Source: Diphasiastrum complanatum
Taxonomy: Eukaryota > Streptophyta > Lycopodiopsida > Lycopodiales > Lycopodiaceae
Direction of reading: 5' to 3'
Length of the DNA: 64,000 nucleotides
NCBI GenBank assembly: GCA_029204225.1
Contig: CM055099.1
Location: forward strand, 67,945,084 to 68,009,083
The notes under the pieces are model-generated. The model saw only the letters and a list, made by a program, of their open reading frames with translations, ran no database searches and had not been told where the DNA came from. The first letter of the stretch is position 1; each line of letters opens with the position of its first letter. Positions 59,181 to 64,000 of this stretch are shown here, in pieces. The position numbers were made by a program, and so were the translations under genes.

Positions 59181-62100
59181 AGAGTAGGCTCTACCATTCT
59201 CACCACCTATTGCTGGCTTTTATTTTTTTTGTCATTCTTGGGCAACTTACTTCCTTATTTGGTGCTCTAACTGGTGGACATTTTAGTAGCTTTTTCACCA
59301 TCTATCACTTGTTGAATTTTTTGTCACATTTGGGCAGCTAACTTCATTATTTGGTGCTTCCCTTCGTGGTGATCTTTTCTGACACTCCATTGGTGTTTCA
59401 ATGTTGATGACAGCCTATGTTAAGGTGATGACTAGTGTCCTCTCCCTCAGTTTGTGCTTCTTTCGCATACCACTTTCATTTATTTCATTCTTTATTGTCT
59501 TGTTTTGTTCATTAGTCACGCCTTTGCCCATCGTCCATCTCTGTCTTTTGTTACATTCCATTGTTTGTTTTGTCACAATTTTAGTTCGTAATGTGTGTTT
59601 TGTGTTAAATACTTTTTTGTACATGCATCTTTTTATGGATTTTTATTCTCTTAGGCAACAATTGGCATATCTTCCAACATATTCTAGGCACCATGGGGAC
59701 ATTGAATTGTAAAATTGGTTATGCAGTAGATTCTGATTTTGAGATCTATCCATGATATGATGCCAACATGATTGCGCTGGCTACATCCAAATTTACATTG
59801 CGAGCTAAGTAAGTCTTGGTGGCAAACATATATGATTTACCTTTTGGCTATTGTAGCTTTGTACACGATCTTATTTTTGCTATGGATATATTACTAGATG
59901 ACTCTCAAGATGTTCTAAATGTCATAATAGATCAGGCTATATCCCATGAGCCACATGAACTTCCTGATTGGACAACTCAGTTTCATGTGGATGCAGACAT
60001 AGATAGATGTCATGGGTCACACGATATTAGAGAGAAGATTCTTGTACATGCCCTTGCTGCTATAGAGGTTGAAGATTCTTGTACATGCTCTTGATGCTCT
60101 AGAGGTTCAAGTTGTCGTAGAACCTCTAGCTGATAGACTTAATGTTCCAATTGTCACAAGGAATAAATGTACAGATGAGGTTGATGACCATCTTCTAGTT
60201 GGTTCTATTGCTCGAGGTCAGTTTCTGAATCAGATGGTATGTGCTAGACCTCTTGCTCTAATGGTGCGTATACATGTTGGCGACTTGTCAATTATGCAGC
60301 TGTATTTATATCTATTTGTGAAATTAGAATATATCCAATTTCACAAATTTATATAGAGAAGTCAATGATGTCATAAGGTAAAGCTTAGAAACAATATACG
60401 AGCAACTCAAAAAGTCAAGAATCTAAGTCAAAACAACAATATAAAATTCAATAAACAAAAAATCTTAGCTGAAAGGCATGACTTCATTGACTTGAAACTC
60501 AAAAATTCTTAGGTTGTGCAAAAATCTTTCTTGTGTTCATCACCTACGTGGATGTGAGTCATATGATAGCCAAAATACGTGCCTTCTTGGAGAAAATAGT
60601 GGCTTGGCTCAATCAAATAAGAAAGCCATCCATGTGCTAACTTGGATACCTTCTCTTGGTGATGAGCCTATTCATAGCTTGATAAACAAAGTAAAAATAC
60701 AATCTCTTTGATACACCCTGTATTTTAACAATAAACAATAGCATGACTTTGTAATAGCCCTACAAATAACTTGCTTTCTTGCTCAGAAGTCATTGTATGA
60801 TGGAAGGTCTTTATTTTCAGGAGAACCTCTCAAACTGAGTCACTCACTCTGAAACAGTTTCATCTTTTCATTGCCAAAAGAGACCCAAAAAAATCAAATC
60901 ATCTCTTTCAAAATCTTTTGGAAGAAAGTAAACTTTTATTTGATGAGCTTCTTCCAGGTCTGGCTTAACTTATGTGTTGCCTTTTGTGGCAGCCCACCAT
61001 AAGGCTCCAAATGCATCAAAATCAACTTAGTCTTGCATGATTAGTGTCTGTCCAAAAGATAAGTCTCCATATCCTAGATCCACGCAATAGGACTTCCAAC
61101 TTTGGATCGTCATGGTAGTTATTGAAATGTGATCCTTTGTCTTCTTCTCATGCTTCTCATGTAGACCTAAACTTATCATTGCTTCTTAAGATGAATGTGC
61201 CATGTTAGAATATAGTTGTCAAATATTTTTCTATAACTGAGGTACAAGGGTACCGCTTGAATTTGAAAATTTGAGGCTAACTTGATTCCACTGTCTAAAC
61301 GCTCCCTGATTCTCTGACCATAATTCAAAGGCTTTGATATGCTGGCATGTGCTCAGGCTGTGACCTTATGAATTGCTTCTAAATTGTAAAAAGATACCGG
61401 AAGCTCATTAACTGACAAGGGAAGAAAAACAGTTATTGATGGCATGCATCAAGAAGTCACAGCACTGAGAGGGTATGGCTGCCCCCTCCCCGAGGGAAAC
61501 TTTGCTAACAGAGAATACAACCAACCACTAACAGCTAGTAATTCGTTGATCAACTTATATCCCTTACAATCGCTTTTGCCAAGTCTAGGATGATGAGGAT
61601 ATCTTGAGCTTACTTTTAGGGGACACAGAGTAATCCATGCACCTTGAACATTTGTCAAGATCTTTAACAGATTCTTGAGTGCTTATGTGAGAGGCCATAA
61701 AATGAGGGGGAAATAGTTCCACCCCTTCAAGAACATGCTTTAAAGCCTGAAGCCGTTTGTATTGAAGTTTCCACTATTTCCATTGCAAAATTTGCTGGCT
61801 ACTCGTTGATTGTAATCCACCTCCAATGTATTGAATGGAAAACCCGTATAAGATAAACAAGAAGGGGCTTGCCCTCAAATCATTAGCAAACAAGAGAAAA
61901 GCTTGTATACTAAACTCTTGATGTAGAGACAGTGAAGTATCTTAATAGCCCACACATTAGCGCAGATGACCTGCAAATACCATAATTTGGCAGCAATCCA
62001 GTAATCCTTCTCACGAGACAGACAAAATGCCCACTTGAAGGCATGCTAGATCAAAAAATGGGCAGGCATTGGAGTAGCAAAGGCAACAGTAGGAATACCA

Positions 62101-62803
62101 AGGTCAGCAATGGAGTATAGAGATAGCTGTTTCTTGTAAGGCAGCCAAGAAACAAACAAAAATTCCCCCCGTCCATGATTCACCCTACACCCTTCTTCTT
62201 CAGCCCCAGCCTTCCCCTTTCTGTGAATTACTCCTTTTTTCCCTTTCCACATGTCCTCACCTACTCTGTCCACTTCTATTTGCCTGGTGCCTTCACACTT
62301 CCACTGCCTTTTGTTTATTATAAACCATTCTTACCCTTGTGCACATACTACTTGTGAATTGGTTTTTACTTTACTTGCCTTTCGTTTAACACTTCATGTA
62401 AGAAGCAAATAAGATGGGCCTTAAGAAAATTCCAAAAACTGAGTGATAAAGGATATATATGAAACCAACCAAACAAGCCTTTAGAACACGAGGCCCAATT
62501 TGCCAACCAGCTTTGACACCACAAACTCACAAGACCTACCCGACTTTGACATCTCCTATAACTGTTTGCAGGAATAGCAAAAAGGTTCTTCAACATCTAA
62601 CTTGTTGGGTTTATCCTATTATCTGATTCAGACTGTGATGCATCCAGTAGACACATGTTTTTCAGAGATTTTATGAGTTGATTGCATGCAGATCATGAAG
62701 ACAGGAAGGATTTCTTGAATATCCTAAAGGCACGACACTTTTCAATTATGTGGATTAAATCATCAGACAGGTGAACAATGCCCAGTGATTGGCCAAAAGA
62801 TAC
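59181..62803. other. Right part of the EAPP intron, unassigned
   Basis: AT-rich sequence with short ORFs lacking family signatures. A tandem duplication of about 38 bp (AGATTCTTGTACATGC.CTTG, 60037-60112) is visible. Confidence 0.4.
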
Positions 62804-62994
62804 CTTTGACAGTCAATGCACAAGATTGTGAAGCAAGCTGGGCAACTTAACACAGCATCTGACTTTCGGCCTTGCCTTTGACTATTTGCCCATACTTCAT
62901 TCTCCTCGTCAAGCGAAGGGTCATAAAACTCCACTGGTGCATGATTCTGCTCCACTTGCTCTTCTCCCGAATCTGTTTCATAGCATTTTAATTC
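62804..62994 (-). CDS. EAPP: EAPP homologue, upstream coding exon (partial gene)
   Basis: The exon ends at 62804 with CAAAG|GTATCT. It encodes an acidic start (YETDSGEEQVEQ), then VEFYDPSLDEENEVWANSQRQGRKSDAVLSCPACFTILCIDCQR. That is the signature central block of EAPP proteins, with an FYDP motif and the Cys pairs CPAC and CIDC. The 5' border is uncertain: an acceptor at ...TTTACAAG|GAA (about 62994) is one option, and others lie within 30 bp on each side. The exon must join 48305-48587 over a 14.2 kb intron. The N-terminal exons are not found in the remaining 1 kb and are probably beyond the window. Confidence 0.85.
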
Positions 62995-63727
62995 CTTGTA
63001 AAGAATCCCTAAACTCAACACTGGACCAACAAGTAGCTAATATAGCTGAGATATTCGTTCAGTATCTCAGTAGGGCTGCAAAGCAATGCCTTTTAAACTA
63101 CAAAATTCTTTTCTGGATGTTTCCCTCTAACTTGAGATGAAAAATGGCTCAAATAAAACCAAGAAAAAAGATGCCTAAATCAGGTAAATAACATCTCGTT
63201 TAGTTAAGAACCAAAGAACTCTGGAAGACTGAAGGTGTAATGACTTGATAGAACACTCTAACGACAGAGAATCCCCTCTCCATTGAGAAAATCTTCAAAA
63301 GAAAAACTCAATCTAGATCTATCTGGCATGCACAAGTGCAAACATCCAACACTGAAAGCCTCCTCGCAATAACCAGATTATTCAAGACTCAACTGATGAT
63401 GCAGCAGTCATTCATTGCTCAAGAGTTTGAGATTAAACTTGAAGAGTACAAGGCAACTTTCATGATATCTTGATCCACACTCCTCTCTATTCGAATTTGT
63501 AGAGTAATTTCCTACTCGTGCTGATTTGAAATATTATTCAAGCTGTAGAGATACTGAGTGTATTTCCTGGTAAACTATTTTCCTCCAAAGGAGTTGCCTC
63601 CCTTATTATTCAGATTATGCATTGGGGTTTCTTGAAAGGTTCCTTGAAGATTCCCTATAAGACCATAAATAGGCATTATGGACTCTCATTCATAGCTTTT
63701 GATTATTAGAATCCATAGAATCAATAA
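62995..63727. other. Next EAPP intron or 5' flank, no feature recognised
   Basis: No further EAPP exon is evident. Short ORFs have no family support. Confidence 0.4.
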
Positions 63728-63801
63728 ACCGTTAACGGTTCACCACGGTTCTGAGAACCATACGGTTCTTTAAAATTTTTGCCCAGAACCGTGGTGAACC
63801 G
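63728..63801. repeat. Nested palindromes with GGTTC/GAACC motifs
   Basis: CGGTTCACCACGGTTCTG (63736-63753) and its exact inverse CAGAACCGTGGTGAACCG (63784-63801) are separated by 30 bp. AACCGTTAACGGTT (63728-63741) and GGTTCTGAGAACC (63748-63760) are further perfect palindromes. This is the layout of a transposon end with repeated subterminal motifs, probably continuing past the window edge. Confidence 0.8.
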
Positions 63802-64000
63802 CATTGAATAATTAATTAATTAATTTGTTTTTTGTCCCAGCCCCCAAAAATAGCCCAAAAAAATGCTAAAAAAATGCCAATTTTTTTTCAGAAAAAGCAG
63901 ATTCTCCCTACTTAGATTGTTTACTTCAAATGATTTAATCTCCCAAATTGATAAGAGAGAGGGAGACAGAGAGAGAGAGGGACAAAAACTAGCTTTGAGG

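Larger units (their letters stand above)
48588..62803 (-). other. 14.2 kb intron of the EAPP gene, filled with transposons
   Basis: The donor on the minus strand is CAAAG|GTATCT (GT at 62803-62802) and the acceptor is TTGGGTGCAG (48588-48589). Inside lie a hAT-type element, a palindromic tandem array, a truncated copia, a copia with LTRs and primer-binding site, and a truncated gypsy with an LTR. The LTR elements are oriented with the gene (minus strand). The phase match across the intron (2/1) and the continuous protein-family match support a functional intron rather than a chance pairing. Confidence 0.8.

Noticed and set aside
58733..59341. 202-codon plus-strand ORF
   Set aside because: It runs through the gypsy LTR next to the primer-binding site, and its sequence has no family signature.

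Overview
This window is nuclear DNA from a land plant with a large, transposon-rich genome. Three genes of plant type with GT-AG introns are embedded in remnants of Ty1/copia, Ty3/gypsy, LINE, SINE-like and hAT elements. GA/CT dinucleotide tracts are unusually frequent, with about ten tracts of 25 bp or more. The content does not fix the species. A fern or another large-genome vascular plant is plausible, but that is inference only.

Layout. 1-6.4 kb: a repeat field with purine/pyrimidine microsatellites, a foldback MITE, a tRNA-derived SINE-like insertion with target-site duplications (TSDs), and a duplicated ~150 bp block. 6.4-12.8 kb: a mosaic of broken retroelements joined end to end (copia +, copia -, chromovirus gypsy +, copia +, LINE +). 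13.2-15.4 kb: a two-exon P-class PPR gene on the plus strand. 17.5-23.5 kb: two decayed gypsy pol regions on the minus strand. 23.5-36.9 kb: inverted, mutually related gypsy-type gag, accessory-ORF and LTR pieces, with a copia fragment and two foldback structures in between. 36.9-39.2 kb: a copia RNase H/LTR end and a partial copia LTR. 39.8-44.8 kb: a nine-exon gene for a multi-pass membrane protein of the plant Tweety-like family. 45.2-46.6 kb: a satellite array rich in CACGTG palindromes. 48.3-63 kb: a minus-strand homologue of the E2F-associated phosphoprotein EAPP. Its last two recognisable exons are separated by a 14.2 kb intron holding a hAT-type element with 8-bp TSDs, a palindrome array, a truncated copia, a nearly complete copia with LTRs and primer-binding site, and a truncated gypsy with its LTR.

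How the genes relate. The three host genes show no shared pathway. The PPR protein is predicted to act in organellar RNA metabolism, the Tweety-like protein in a membrane, and EAPP in the nucleus. The membrane-protein gene and EAPP are convergent, with the satellite array between their 3' ends. All retroelement coding regions carry stops, frameshifts or truncations, so none looks autonomous. The points most worth following are the TE-filled EAPP intron, the accessory ORF conserved between two inverted gypsy-type copies, the hAT element, the CACGTG satellite, and the CACACGTGTG palindromes that recur in the copia LTRs.
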